Assembly: GCA_022842465.1 (NCBI GenBank)
Contig: JALHPN010000044.1
Span: forward strand, 1-46,176
Reading direction: 5' to 3'
From: Polyangiaceae bacterium
GTDB lineage: Bacteria > Myxococcota_A > Polyangia > Polyangiales > Polyangiaceae
DNA: 46,176 nt
Shown: positions 8,134 to 17,894 of the stretch, in pieces
Layout: every line of letters begins with the position of its first letter
Position numbering within the stretch: the stretch's first letter is position 1
Notes under the pieces: generated by a model
Database searches by the model: none
What the model saw: the letters and a program-made list of their open reading frames with translations, nothing else
Told to the model about the DNA's origin: nothing
Made by a program: the position numbers and the translations under genes

Positions 8134-8964
8134 GTGACCGCCTCTCCCTCCCCGCTCTCCCTCACGTTCGGCATCGCCGAGGGCTACGAAGCGACCGACA
8201 CGCATCGCGCTGCGTTCACGGCCCTCGCGGCGTGGATGCGAGAGCAGGCGGGAGTCGACCTCGCCCGCCGCACCGCGAAGACCTACCGCGAGCTCTCCGC
8301 GGACGTCCGCACCGGGGCCTGCGACCTCGCGTGGCTCCCGCCGGTCGTCTACGCGTGGCTCGCCGAGTCGGTGACGCCGCTCGGGAGCATCGTCCGGGAG
8401 GGAAGCACCGGCTACGCGGCGGCGCTCGTCGTGCTCGCGTCGTCGCCGCGACAGGAGGTCGCCGATCTGAAGGGCGCGAAGATCGCGTGGGTGGATCCGT
8501 GGAGCGCGGCGGGCTTCGTGGTCCCCCGGATCGAGCTCGCGCGGGCCGGGATGGATCCCTTGACGATGTTCGCCGAGGAGGCGTTCCTCGGCACGCATCG
8601 TGAGGCCCTCCGCGCGCTCGTCCGAGGGGACGTCGACGTCGCCGCCACCTTCGCGCGGAAGAAGGACGCGCGCTCGCCGCTCGAGGGCGGCTGGACGGAG
8701 CTCGAGGCGGAAGGCGCGGCGTTCCGCGTGATCTCCGCCTTCGGGTCGATCCCGCCCGACGTCGTCGTCGTGCGCCGGAACCTCGGCCCGCGCGAGCACG
8801 AGCGCGTGATCGACGCCTTCCGTCAGGCCTCGGGCGACGTCGAGGCACGCGCGCTCCTCCGCGCCGTCTTCGGCGGCGACACCCTCCACGAAGGCACGCT
8901 CGGCGACCACGAGGCCCTCCGTCGCGTCTACGAACGCGGCGTCGCCGACGGACTCTTCGACTGA
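8134..8964 (+). CDS. PhnD-like phosphate/phosphonate-type periplasmic-binding-fold protein (no signal peptide)
   Basis: 276 aa from GTG at 8134. The order of motifs matches the PhnD/ABC transporter substrate-binding family: LTFGIAEGYEATDTHRAAF at the start, CDLAWLPPVVYAWLAE, GYAAALVVLASSPRQEVADLKGAKIAWVDPWSAAGFVVPR in the middle and FGSIPPDVVVVRRNL near the end. No signal peptide or lipobox precedes the domain, and no ABC permease or ATPase is nearby. It is therefore probably a cytoplasmic ligand-binding protein rather than a transport component. An upstream in-frame start at 8050 would overlap the PilZ gene and adds residues with no family match. The stop lies in a palindrome shared with the convergent gene. 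Confidence 0.75.
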   Translation: MTASPSPLSLTFGIAEGYEATDTHRAAFTALAAWMREQAGVDLARRTAKTYRELSADVRTGACDLAWLPPVVYAWLAESVTPLGSIVREGSTGYAAALVVLASSPRQEVADLKGAKIAWVDPWSAAGFVVPRIELARAGMDPLTMFAEEAFLGTHREALRALVRGDVDVAATFARKKDARSPLEGGWTELEAEGAAFRVISAFGSIPPDVVVVRRNLGPREHERVIDAFRQASGDVEARALLRAVFGGDTLHEGTLGDHEALRRVYERGVADGLFD

Positions 8965-8972
8965 TCGATCAG
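8961..8972. terminator. palindrome containing both convergent stop codons
   Basis: CTGATCGATCAG is a perfect 12-nt palindrome. TGA of the + gene (8962-8964) and TGA of the - gene (8971-8969) both lie within it. It may act as a short bidirectional 3'-end signal. Confidence 0.35.
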
Positions 8973-10161
8973 CCCGGCTGGCGCTCGACGGTCAGGCGGT
9001 CTTCCGTCTGGCGGATGCGGCGGTAGCCGAACATGTGGAACACGTCGAGCGGGTAGAGCTTCGCGATGTGCGTGTTCACGACGAGGCGCGACGGGTCCCG
9101 TGCGTCGCGCTCGACACCGGGGAGGAGCGGGAGGAAGCGCTCGAACTGGAGGCTCCGGAGGCGCTCGCTCACGCGGAGGCGCGCTTCACTGACGGCGCGT
9201 CCCCAGAAGAAGCCGTCGTCTCCCTTGCCCTGGTAGAGCGGGAGGATGACGAGGCCGTCCTTCGGCGCGCGGATCTCACCGTCCTTGTCGGTCGCGAGGA
9301 GCTGTCCGCCGCGTGCGTGGTCCAGGTTCTTGAAGCCGGGCGCCATCTTGAAGCCGTCGGTCGCCTTGATCGCGTGGCGCTCGACGACCTCCATCACGCG
9401 CGGGAGGTGCCCGCGACGCGACTCGAGGAGGCGGTACGCATCGCGCGTCTCCTTCACGGAGCCGCGCGGGAAGAGACCCGCCGACTCCGCGGCGATGAGG
9501 AGCGTCGCCTCGAGGTTGTCGATCGAGCCCGGCTCGTCGTGCTGGCCCCCCTCGACCGTGAACGTGATGCAGCCCTGGCGCGTCCAGAACGACGCGAGCG
9601 CGCCGTCGATCTGCTCCTCGAGCCCCATCACGACCGGGAGCGGCAGGTCGCGGCAGAAATGGCGCTGCGGAAGCGTGTCCCCGAAGATGACGAACGGCAC
9701 CCCGGCGGCGCTCGTCGTGTGGAGGTCGACGAGGTAGACCTGCCCGCGCGCGCGGGCGATCGCCGAGCGGATCGCGAGGAGGATCTCCTTCGCCTCGCGG
9801 TCCTCGTCGATCATCTTCTCGTCACCGCGCGCCTCGAGCGAGGCGATCTGCTTCTCCGTCCAGACGCGGTTCAGGTCGCGCTCGCGGTAGCGCGACTTCA
9901 TCATCAGCGCGCTCATGTTGCCGCGGAGGACGACGAGCTCGCCGTGGAGGTCGACGTCCTCCTTGTTCAGCCGCCCGACGACGCGGAGGGCCGCCTCGAT
10001 CCCCGCCGGCTCGTTGCCGTGGATGCCGCCGATCGCGATGAGGGTCGGCCCTGGCTTCTCGGAGGCGAGCTTCGCCGCCTCGCGCGGGCCGACGAGCTGG
10101 GTGCGGACGCTGACCGGGCTCGCCTCGCTGGTCGCGCCGTTCACGGCGTTCGCGGCGTCCA

Positions 10162-10165
<4 letters not shown>
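8969..10165 (-). CDS. succinylglutamate desuccinylase / aspartoacylase-family metallo-hydrolase
   Basis: 398 aa. Zinc-site motifs of the AstE/AspA (M14-like) family are present: GGIHGNEPAG with His49 and Glu52, RDLNR (96-100) for substrate carboxylate binding, and LVDLHTT with His149. Members cleave N-acyl groups from amino-acid-like substrates. The C-terminal part (~280-398) has the beta domain (GQLLATDKDGEIRAPKDGLVILPLYQ) usual in the family. It is last gene of operon A: its ATG overlaps the upstream TGA as ATGA (10165-10162), implying translational coupling to the GCS2-CBS gene. In this context it may deacylate or open a product of the ligase. The exact substrate is unknown. Confidence 0.85.
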
Positions 10166-12179
<2,014 letters not shown>

Positions 12180-12180
<1 letters not shown>

Positions 12181-12911
12181 CAGCGGGTCCACTCGTCCAG
12201 GTACTTGGGCATCATCGCACGCCAAGTGACCCAGTCATGGTGCCAATCGGGCCCCCACGAGTCGACGAAGTTCGGGATGGACTTCTCCCCCAGGGTCTTC
12301 GCGAGGCGCCAGCTCTCGCCGATGTCCTCCCACTTCCCCTCGCCGCTCGCGATCTGGACGTGGCGCGTCTTCAGGACCTCGAGGTGCTTGCCGGCGAGCT
12401 TCGGGACGAAGTGGAGAGGAGACGAAACGTAGAAGTACTGCGTCGGGTCCGGGCGATCCATCCACTTCATGATGTTGAAGGTGCCGCTCATCGCGAGCGC
12501 CTTGTGGAACATGTCCGGGAAGCGGCAGACCATCGCCGCCGCGTGGAAGGCGCCGATCGACGCGCCCGCCGACCAGATGCCGATGTCCTCCGACTTGCAG
12601 TCACGGCGGATCGCCGGCACCACCTCGTGCTTGATGTACTGGTGGTACTGGTGCTGCATCCACATCCGGTGCTCGGGGCTCGTCTCCTTGTCGAACCACG
12701 CGCGGCCGCCGATGCTGTCGCAGGAATAGACCTTGATCCGGCCCGCCGACAGGAGTGGCTCGAGCACCCTGATCATGAGGAATCGCTCGATCTCCTCTGC
12801 ATCGCCGCCCGCGGTCGGGAAGACGAGCACGGGCTGTCCCATGGTCCCCCATCGCGCGAGCGTGCTCTCGGTGTTCAGCCGGTGTGAGAACCAGCGCGTC
12901 TTCTCGAACAT
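12180..12911 (-). CDS. esterase-family alpha/beta hydrolase (COG4947 type)
   Basis: About 243 aa from ATG at 12911 (the longer ATG at 12932 would give 250 aa). 12911 is preferred because AGGAG lies ~10 nt upstream, whereas 12932 follows a hairpin with no clear Shine-Dalgarno. The nucleophile elbow is WSAGASIGAFHA (Ser ~117). FPTAGGDAEEIERF is the oxyanion-side strand and PDWHHDWVTW near the C-terminus provides the likely catalytic His. These match the Esterase/lipase COG4947 group, with no signal peptide. It is first gene of operon A, with its TGA overlapping the next ATG. Probable function: hydrolysis of an ester or activated intermediate in the same pathway. Confidence 0.8.
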
Positions 12912-12935
12912 GACCCAGCCGCTCCTGTCCATATC

Positions 12936-12950
12936 CCCACGAGACGTGGG
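12936..12950. repeat. inverted repeat upstream of the operon A esterase
   Basis: A 6-bp perfect stem CCCACG/CGTGGG with a 3-nt loop (AGA on the plus strand) lies directly upstream of the first possible esterase start. It could mask translation or be an operator half-site pair. The remainder of 12951-13165 shows no gene or clear signal. Confidence 0.35.
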
Positions 12951-13165
12951 CCCCTGGACGCCGTCGTCGCCAGGGCAGCGCGCGGGGGCGCCCTCCTCTA
13001 CTCAGGTGTCCCCGAGGCCGCAAGCGGGGCGTTGCTCGTCACGCAGGCACCTACGCGCCCCCCTCTCGGCGCCCTGGAAAACCGGCGCCCCACGCCGCAC
13101 CGCCCGCGCTCGGGTGGTGTCGAATCACCTTGAACGTGGCGATACATCCTCGTTCTCTTGAGGGT

Positions 13166-14026
13166 GTGACACGTCCGAAGCACCTCGTCGCGGCCGCGTC
13201 TTTCTGCGCGGCGGCCGCCACCGTCACGACCGCGAGGACCGCCCGCGCCGACGCCGAGGCCTGGCTCTGGGTCGAGAATCGCGTGCCGCTCGCCAGGACC
13301 GACAGGCCGGAGCTCGGTCGCGTCGACCTCCGGGTCTTCGGAGACTTCCGCGCGAACCGGCGCTCCGAGGGGCTCGGCATCGTCTTCGGCCGCATGGGGC
13401 CCCTCTTCTTCCTCTCCGACTGGATGTTCGTCGCGACGACCGGCAGCGTGGCGGCGATCCGCGGACCGAACGGGCAGTGGTCACACCAGGCGCGCGCCGA
13501 GCTCGAGCCGAACTTCTTCGGTCGGATCGGCGATTTCACGTTCAACGATCGGAACCGCGGCGAGTACCGGGTCCGCGAGGACGCCGAGAACTTCTTCTTC
13601 TACCGGAACATGCTCCGCATCTCGTACGCGCCGGTGCACGCGCGGTGGATCCCGTACGTGTTCGACGAGGTGCTCTTCAACGTGACGACGCGGGAGGTGA
13701 GCGAGAACCGCGCGAGCGTGGGCCTCGGGCGCATGGTCGGGGGCAGCACGCGCATCGACCTCGGGTACATCTTCCGGAGCCGGAAGGACCCGACCTTCGT
13801 CCACGACCACATCGTGAACCTGTTCTTCTTCTTCGACGTGCCGCCGCCGCCGCCCGTGCCGGGTGAGGCGCCTCCCGCTCTCCCTGCCCCTGGCATCCCG
13901 AACCCGCCCCCCCCGTCGCCCCCTCCGGACGAGGCGCTACCCACGCCACCACACCCCGCCCCCGGCGCTCCGACGACTCCTACCGGGCCGGCCCCGGCGC
14001 CGGAATCGCACGAAGACGGAGGGTGA
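13166..14026 (+). CDS. DUF2490-like outer-membrane beta-barrel protein with proline-rich C-terminal tail
   Basis: About 286 aa from GTG at 13166; starts at 13130 or 13136 are also in frame, and none has a well-placed Shine-Dalgarno. A Sec signal ends near ARTARADA. The mature part begins WLWVENRVPL and continues with alternating strands. NRGEYRVREDAENFFFYRNMLRIS and DEVLFN...SENRASVGLGRMV resemble the DUF2490 family (NRxRxEYR..., DEVFFN..., NR...G). The barrel-like part ends with an aromatic strand IVNLFFFFDV. About 60 residues rich in Pro and acidic residues follow, unusual because outer-membrane barrels normally end at the aromatic strand. Function unknown; outer-membrane location is inferred. 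Confidence 0.7.
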   Translation: MTRPKHLVAAASFCAAAATVTTARTARADAEAWLWVENRVPLARTDRPELGRVDLRVFGDFRANRRSEGLGIVFGRMGPLFFLSDWMFVATTGSVAAIRGPNGQWSHQARAELEPNFFGRIGDFTFNDRNRGEYRVREDAENFFFYRNMLRISYAPVHARWIPYVFDEVLFNVTTREVSENRASVGLGRMVGGSTRIDLGYIFRSRKDPTFVHDHIVNLFFFFDVPPPPPVPGEAPPALPAPGIPNPPPPSPPPDEALPTPPHPAPGAPTTPTGPAPAPESHEDGG

Positions 14027-14166
14027 TCGGGGACGCCTTGGGGAGCGGTCGATCCGGCGACGGGAGGCGGCGCGTCATCAGCTTGTAAGTCGTTGGAACA
14101 CCAAAGTTCTGGCCGCGCTCTCTTGCTCCGCACACGGAGCTCGTTCGCCTGCTTCAATGACGAACG

Positions 14167-15213
14167 TTGGCCGCTGAACTCGCCCTCCTCGTCATCGTCT
14201 CCGCGTTCCTCCACGCGGCCTGGAACGCCATCCTCAAGCGGCGCCCGGACCCGGAGAGCGCCGTCGTCGGCGTCCTCGTCGCGGCGGGCGTGAGCTCCGC
14301 AATCCTTGCGGTCGTGAGGGGCTCGGCGTTCCCGCCGCCCGAGGCGCTCCTCTGGTCGCTCCTGTCCGGCGTCGTCGAGGCCGCCTACTTCATGACCCTC
14401 GCGCGGGCCCTCTCACGCGCGCCGCTCGGGTCGGTCTACACGGTCGTGCGCGGCGGCGCGCTCGTCCTCGTGTGGCCGGTCTCGATCGTGTTCTTCGCCG
14501 AGCACGTGACGCCGCTCATCGCGCTCGGCACGCTGCTCGTCCTCGTCGGCCTCGCCGCCGCCGGCTCGTCCGAGTCGCGCGTGCCGGCGCTCCGCGTCCT
14601 TGAGGAGGCGGAGGCGGAGGCGGAGGCGGAGGCGATTCCGCCGCCGGCGCGCGTGCCCGCCCTGGCGCGCGCGAGCGCCGCGTCGCTCCCCGGCGGTACC
14701 TTCAGAGGCTCGCATCCCTCGCTCGCGCCGATGCGCCGGAGCGCCCCTTCGTTCGCCGACGCGACGGACATCCCGTCCTACCATCCGCAGGCGAGCGCGA
14801 AGAAGACCCTCCGCTGGGCCGTCATCTGCGCGGTCTTCGCGGCCGCGTATCAGCTCGGTTGCAAGGTCGCCCTCGTGAAGGGCGGGACGACCGACGCCGT
14901 CGTCGCGATCACGATGCTGACGGCGGCCGCCGTGCAGCTCGTATGGGTGGGCCGCGAGCGTCGCGCCGCGGCGCTGTCGGAGCTCCGGAGGGCGCCGCTC
15001 GCGATCGTCGGCGCGGGCCTCCTCTGCACGCTCGGGTTCGTGCTCTTCGTCCGCGCGATGTCCGAAGGCGGAGCGGGGCTCCTCACGACGCTGCGCAACA
15101 CGTCGATCCTCTTCGCACAGGGCCTCGCGCTCCTCGGGGGCGAGCGGCCGAAGCGCCTCGCCGTCGTCGGCGCCATCATCGTGACCGCGGGCGCCGTCCT
15201 GCTCTCGTTCTGA
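14167..15213 (+). CDS. EamA/DMT-family transporter with long central cytoplasmic loop
   Basis: 348 aa from TTG at 14167. Two EamA-like halves are seen. The first opens LLVIVSAFLHAAWNAILKRR (HAxWN is typical of the family) and includes AYFMTLARALSRAPLGSVYTVVRGGALV. The second, from ~220, includes AAYQLGCKVALVKGG, LLTTLRNTSILFAQGLALLGGERP and a final helix. About ten membrane helices are expected. Between the halves lies a ~75-residue hydrophilic loop (~145-218) with an (AlaGlu)n run from a hexanucleotide repeat, longer than usual for the family. Likely role is export of a metabolite or amino-acid derivative. It sits between the two amidoligase operons on the opposite strand, so a link is only suggestive. 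Confidence 0.8.
   Translation: MAAELALLVIVSAFLHAAWNAILKRRPDPESAVVGVLVAAGVSSAILAVVRGSAFPPPEALLWSLLSGVVEAAYFMTLARALSRAPLGSVYTVVRGGALVLVWPVSIVFFAEHVTPLIALGTLLVLVGLAAAGSSESRVPALRVLEEAEAEAEAEAIPPPARVPALARASAASLPGGTFRGSHPSLAPMRRSAPSFADATDIPSYHPQASAKKTLRWAVICAVFAAAYQLGCKVALVKGGTTDAVVAITMLTAAAVQLVWVGRERRAAALSELRRAPLAIVGAGLLCTLGFVLFVRAMSEGGAGLLTTLRNTSILFAQGLALLGGERPKRLAVVGAIIVTAGAVLLSF
14605..14634 (+). repeat. GAGGCG hexanucleotide repeat, 5 copies
   Basis: Five exact tandem copies of GAGGCG encode an alternating Glu-Ala run in the loop between the two halves of the EamA transporter. Copy-number change keeps the reading frame. Confidence 0.85.
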
Positions 15214-15227
15214 GCTACGATCGGCGG

Positions 15228-15719
15228 GTGCCGCGCGACGACACCTCGACGCTGGAGGTCTTCATCCGGGAGCGCGGCTTCGCCTTCGCTCGGATCGGGT
15301 CGACGCTGGTGCAGGTGCGGGCGAGGCAGCTCTTCCTCTCGGACGTCGAGAGGGTGTCGAGCCTCGCGCATCTCGTCAGGGCGCAGACCGTCGCCCGGAA
15401 GATCGCGTTCCTCGGGATCCTCGAGGAGGAAGCCGAGGTCCCGGAAGGCGACGTGCGGGCCGCGCAGGCCCTGCAGATGAGAGAGTTCCTCGCCGACCCA
15501 CGCGTGCATCTCTGCGGCGCCATCCTCGGGTCGGGTCCCCGGACGACGATGCTCCGCGCCGTCGTCCGCCTCTCCGTGCTGGGACAGCCACGGATGACGA
15601 CGGCGAGCTCCGTTCGCGAGGCGGTGACTTGGCTTGCCGCGCGCGGGATCCGGGACCCCGCCGAGACGCTCGCCGCAGCCGCGAACGAGCTACGAGCGAT
15701 GGCGCGAGAGACGGCTTAG
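15228..15719 (+). CDS. unknown protein, possibly STAS/SpoIIAA-like
   Basis: 163 aa from GTG at 15228, 14 nt after the transporter stop, so probably co-transcribed. Soluble, no signal or membrane segment. The first part (RERGFAFARIGSTLVQVRARQLF) looks like beta strands. The end (TTASSVREAVTWLAARGI...ETLAAAANELRAMARE) resembles the C-terminal helix region of SpoIIAA/STAS-like myxobacterial proteins, in which a conserved helix holds a run such as EAxxWL. I do not recognise a defined family. Its TAG overlaps the stop of the BLUF gene (TTAG, 15716-15719). Confidence 0.65.
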   Translation: MPRDDTSTLEVFIRERGFAFARIGSTLVQVRARQLFLSDVERVSSLAHLVRAQTVARKIAFLGILEEEAEVPEGDVRAAQALQMREFLADPRVHLCGAILGSGPRTTMLRAVVRLSVLGQPRMTTASSVREAVTWLAARGIRDPAETLAAAANELRAMARETA

Positions 15720-16912
15720 CCGCGGCCGCCGCGCTCCTTCGCCGCTCGCTTCGTGGCGCTCTTCGCGCTCTCCTTTCGGCGCTGGGTCGAACGCGGACGG
15801 CGAAGGACCTCCTCGATCGAGGCACCGAGCTGGAGCACCTGCGAGCCGTTCACGTCCGCGCCGACCGAGGCAGCGTCCGACGCGCTCTCGCCCGCCGCGA
15901 ACGACCGCCCCCCGACGACGACCACCAGAGCCGGGTTACGCGAGGCGATCCGAGCGGTCGCGACCGTGTGCGCGACGCGAACGAGCCAGTCTTCACGGCG
16001 CAGCGCAGGGCTGAGCGAGAGATCGAGCGCGTCGAACCACTCCCCTGCGAGGAGGGACTGGAGCTCGTCGTCGGTCGCCGGGAACTCGGCGTGCGCGTCC
16101 CAGCCGGCCTGCCAGAGCAGCTCCGTGTCGAGCGTCGCGCCGAGCAGATGAGGCTCGCCGGGCTGTGGCGCGACGAGGACCGCCGGCAGCCCGAGGCCCG
16201 TGAGGTTCGCGACCGCGCCGAGCTCGCGGACGATCGCCTGCATTCGCACGAGGCCGAGGTCGAGCTCGAGCGCGCTGCAGTCGTCGTGGTACCAGAGGTC
16301 TCCGAGGCTGCGCGCCGCCGGGTCGAAGAGCGTCGCCCTCGAGAACGCGAGCGACCCGGCGCGCTGACTGAGCTCGCGAGCGAGCGCGGAGGCGGCGTTC
16401 GGGTCCGTCCCGATGAGGAGGTTTGCGAACTCGGCGGCTCGAGGATCGACTTGCGGGAGATCTCGACGTAGCTCCGTACGCTGCGCGACCAGCGCCGGGA
16501 CCACCACCGTCTCGACGAGGTGGGGGACGGCCGGCGCAAGGAGCGCCGTGGCAGACCAGAGCGGGTCGCCGCGCTGGAGGAGCTTCATCCCGAAGTCGCC
16601 GAAGACGCGGTTCTTCGTCGGCCCTGCGCTGCGAACGCGGATGTCGGCATGGCGGGGGTCGCGCTGGACGGAATCCCAGACCCGCGTGAGCCCCTCGGCA
16701 GGGCCCTCGAGCCACTGGAAGAAATGGCCGTCGTCGTAGACGACGACGCCGCTGATGTCCTCCGAGCGATTGCGCGCATCGGCCTTCCGCTCGAAGTCGC
16801 GAAGATCGCCTTCCGACCAAGGGAAGGAGGCACGGCTCCGATACGTGAGCGAGAGGAGGCTCCCGTCCAAGCTCGGGTAACTCATCCTCTGCTGGGGGTC
16901 GAGTTGGGTCAC
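15716..16912 (-). CDS. BLUF blue-light sensor with C-terminal SCHIC/B12-binding-like domain (AppA-like architecture)
   Basis: 398 aa from GTG at 16912 (AGGAG six bases upstream; the ATG at 16885 has none). The BLUF domain (~18-110) keeps the flavin photocycle residues: Tyr in LLSLTYRS, Asn in ARNRSEDISG and Gln in GHFFQWLEG. The middle (~190-250) is a helical cap, RSLGDLWYHDDCSALELDLGL. A cobalamin-binding-like fold then carries PGEPHLLGATLDTELLWQAGWD, with the His of the (D/E)xHxxG motif, as in the heme-sensing SCHIC domain of AppA. The tail is basic (RRKESAKSATKRAAKERGG). Known family: AppA is a light/redox antirepressor of PpsR; no PpsR or photosynthesis gene is seen here. Likely output is protein-protein or DNA-proximal regulation. 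Confidence 0.85.
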   Translation of the reverse strand: MTQLDPQQRMSYPSLDGSLLSLTYRSRASFPWSEGDLRDFERKADARNRSEDISGVVVYDDGHFFQWLEGPAEGLTRVWDSVQRDPRHADIRVRSAGPTKNRVFGDFGMKLLQRGDPLWSATALLAPAVPHLVETVVVPALVAQRTELRRDLPQVDPRAAEFANLLIGTDPNAASALARELSQRAGSLAFSRATLFDPAARSLGDLWYHDDCSALELDLGLVRMQAIVRELGAVANLTGLGLPAVLVAPQPGEPHLLGATLDTELLWQAGWDAHAEFPATDDELQSLLAGEWFDALDLSLSPALRREDWLVRVAHTVATARIASRNPALVVVVGGRSFAAGESASDAASVGADVNGSQVLQLGASIEEVLRRPRSTQRRKESAKSATKRAAKERGGRG

Positions 16913-17348
16913 GGGAGCTCCTGTGGTTGCCGCGGTCACGTCCGGCGATCCGGAGCGCGGCAGACTCCCCGTCGCCGCGCGAGGCGTCAAGAGTAGCGTG
17001 GACCACGCTTCGCGCCGCTCGCAGACGACGATTCGATCGTCCATCTCGGCGGGCGGCGTGACGCATGCGACGTCGAAGCGATCGGATGCCCTGCGAGGGC
17101 CTTCGACGCCGCACTCGACGGCAGAACGCCGCGGTGCGACGCGGTGGACGGGACGCCACAGATTCGCCTGTCGTCCTCTCGCTTCGAGAAGACCGCCTTC
17201 ACACGAAGAGATCTCGACCTGGCATCTCCGCCGCGATCGCGCTGGAAATCGCTGGATCGGCGAGGTCCCGGGGCAGCGGCGCACCGCTTGCTCGAGGGGT
17301 CCTTCGCGCCCCGGGGGCGTCTGACCGGGAACGGAGGAACCTCACCGC
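16913..17348. other. intergenic region between divergent genes
   Basis: 436 bases between the BLUF-SCHIC gene (-) and the CxxC membrane protein gene (+). Short open frames here have no recognisable domain or ribosome-binding site. It presumably holds both promoters, but I see no motif I can name. Confidence 0.5.
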
Positions 17349-17882
17349 ATGCACTCGTCGCGAATCGGCAAGGGACTCGATCCGAAGATGCTCGGCACGG
17401 GCATCGGCATCGTCGCGCTCGGGCTCGTCATGGCCTACGTCGGTTGGTTCACGAATCACAGCATCCGGTTGGGCGCGCTCCCGATCCCGCTCGGCATCGT
17501 CGGTCCTCTCGTGCTGCTCCTCGGCGCCGCGACCATCGCGTACGCGTTCCACCAGGAGAAGTGTCTCGCGTGCAACGCGACGCTCGAGACCACGCTCGTG
17601 CACTTTCCGCTCGAGTGGACGCCGCGCGTCGTCAACGCCGTCATGAGCGGCGACGCGGGGGCGCTGTCGTCGGCGCCGCAGGGCCGCGCCTACGAAGCGC
17701 ACCTCAAGGTCACGTTCCATCCTTGCCCCTCCTGCAAGTCCGTCGCGCTCGTCGAGGTGGACGCCTTCGAGCCGGGGCGGAGGCCCGTGGTGCCGAAGCG
17801 CGCGCTCGAGGGCGCCGCCGTCGCCCCGATCGCCGATTTCCTCTCGGCGCGCGAGGCCCAGGCCGAGCATCGCGCCGCGTGA
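17349..17882 (+). CDS. small membrane protein with two CxxC motifs (zinc-ribbon-like)
   Basis: 177 aa, ATG with GGAGG ~10 nt upstream. Two membrane helices (~17-34 and ~46-67) are followed by a soluble part with CLAC (72-75) and CPSC (126-129), spaced ~50 residues, able to bind one metal ion as a split zinc ribbon. HLKVTFHPCPSCKSVALVEV is a beta hairpin around the second pair. The soluble part is probably cytoplasmic. No family recognised. It is convergent with the operon B ATP-grasp gene, with a 12-nt gap. Confidence 0.75.
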   Translation: MHSSRIGKGLDPKMLGTGIGIVALGLVMAYVGWFTNHSIRLGALPIPLGIVGPLVLLLGAATIAYAFHQEKCLACNATLETTLVHFPLEWTPRVVNAVMSGDAGALSSAPQGRAYEAHLKVTFHPCPSCKSVALVEVDAFEPGRRPVVPKRALEGAAVAPIADFLSAREAQAEHRAA

Positions 17883-17894
17883 GCTCGCCCTCCG

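Noticed and set aside
16987..17202. Possible 71-codon minus-strand gene in the 16913-17348 gap
   Set aside because: No ribosome-binding site, no domain, and codon choice does not resemble the neighbours.
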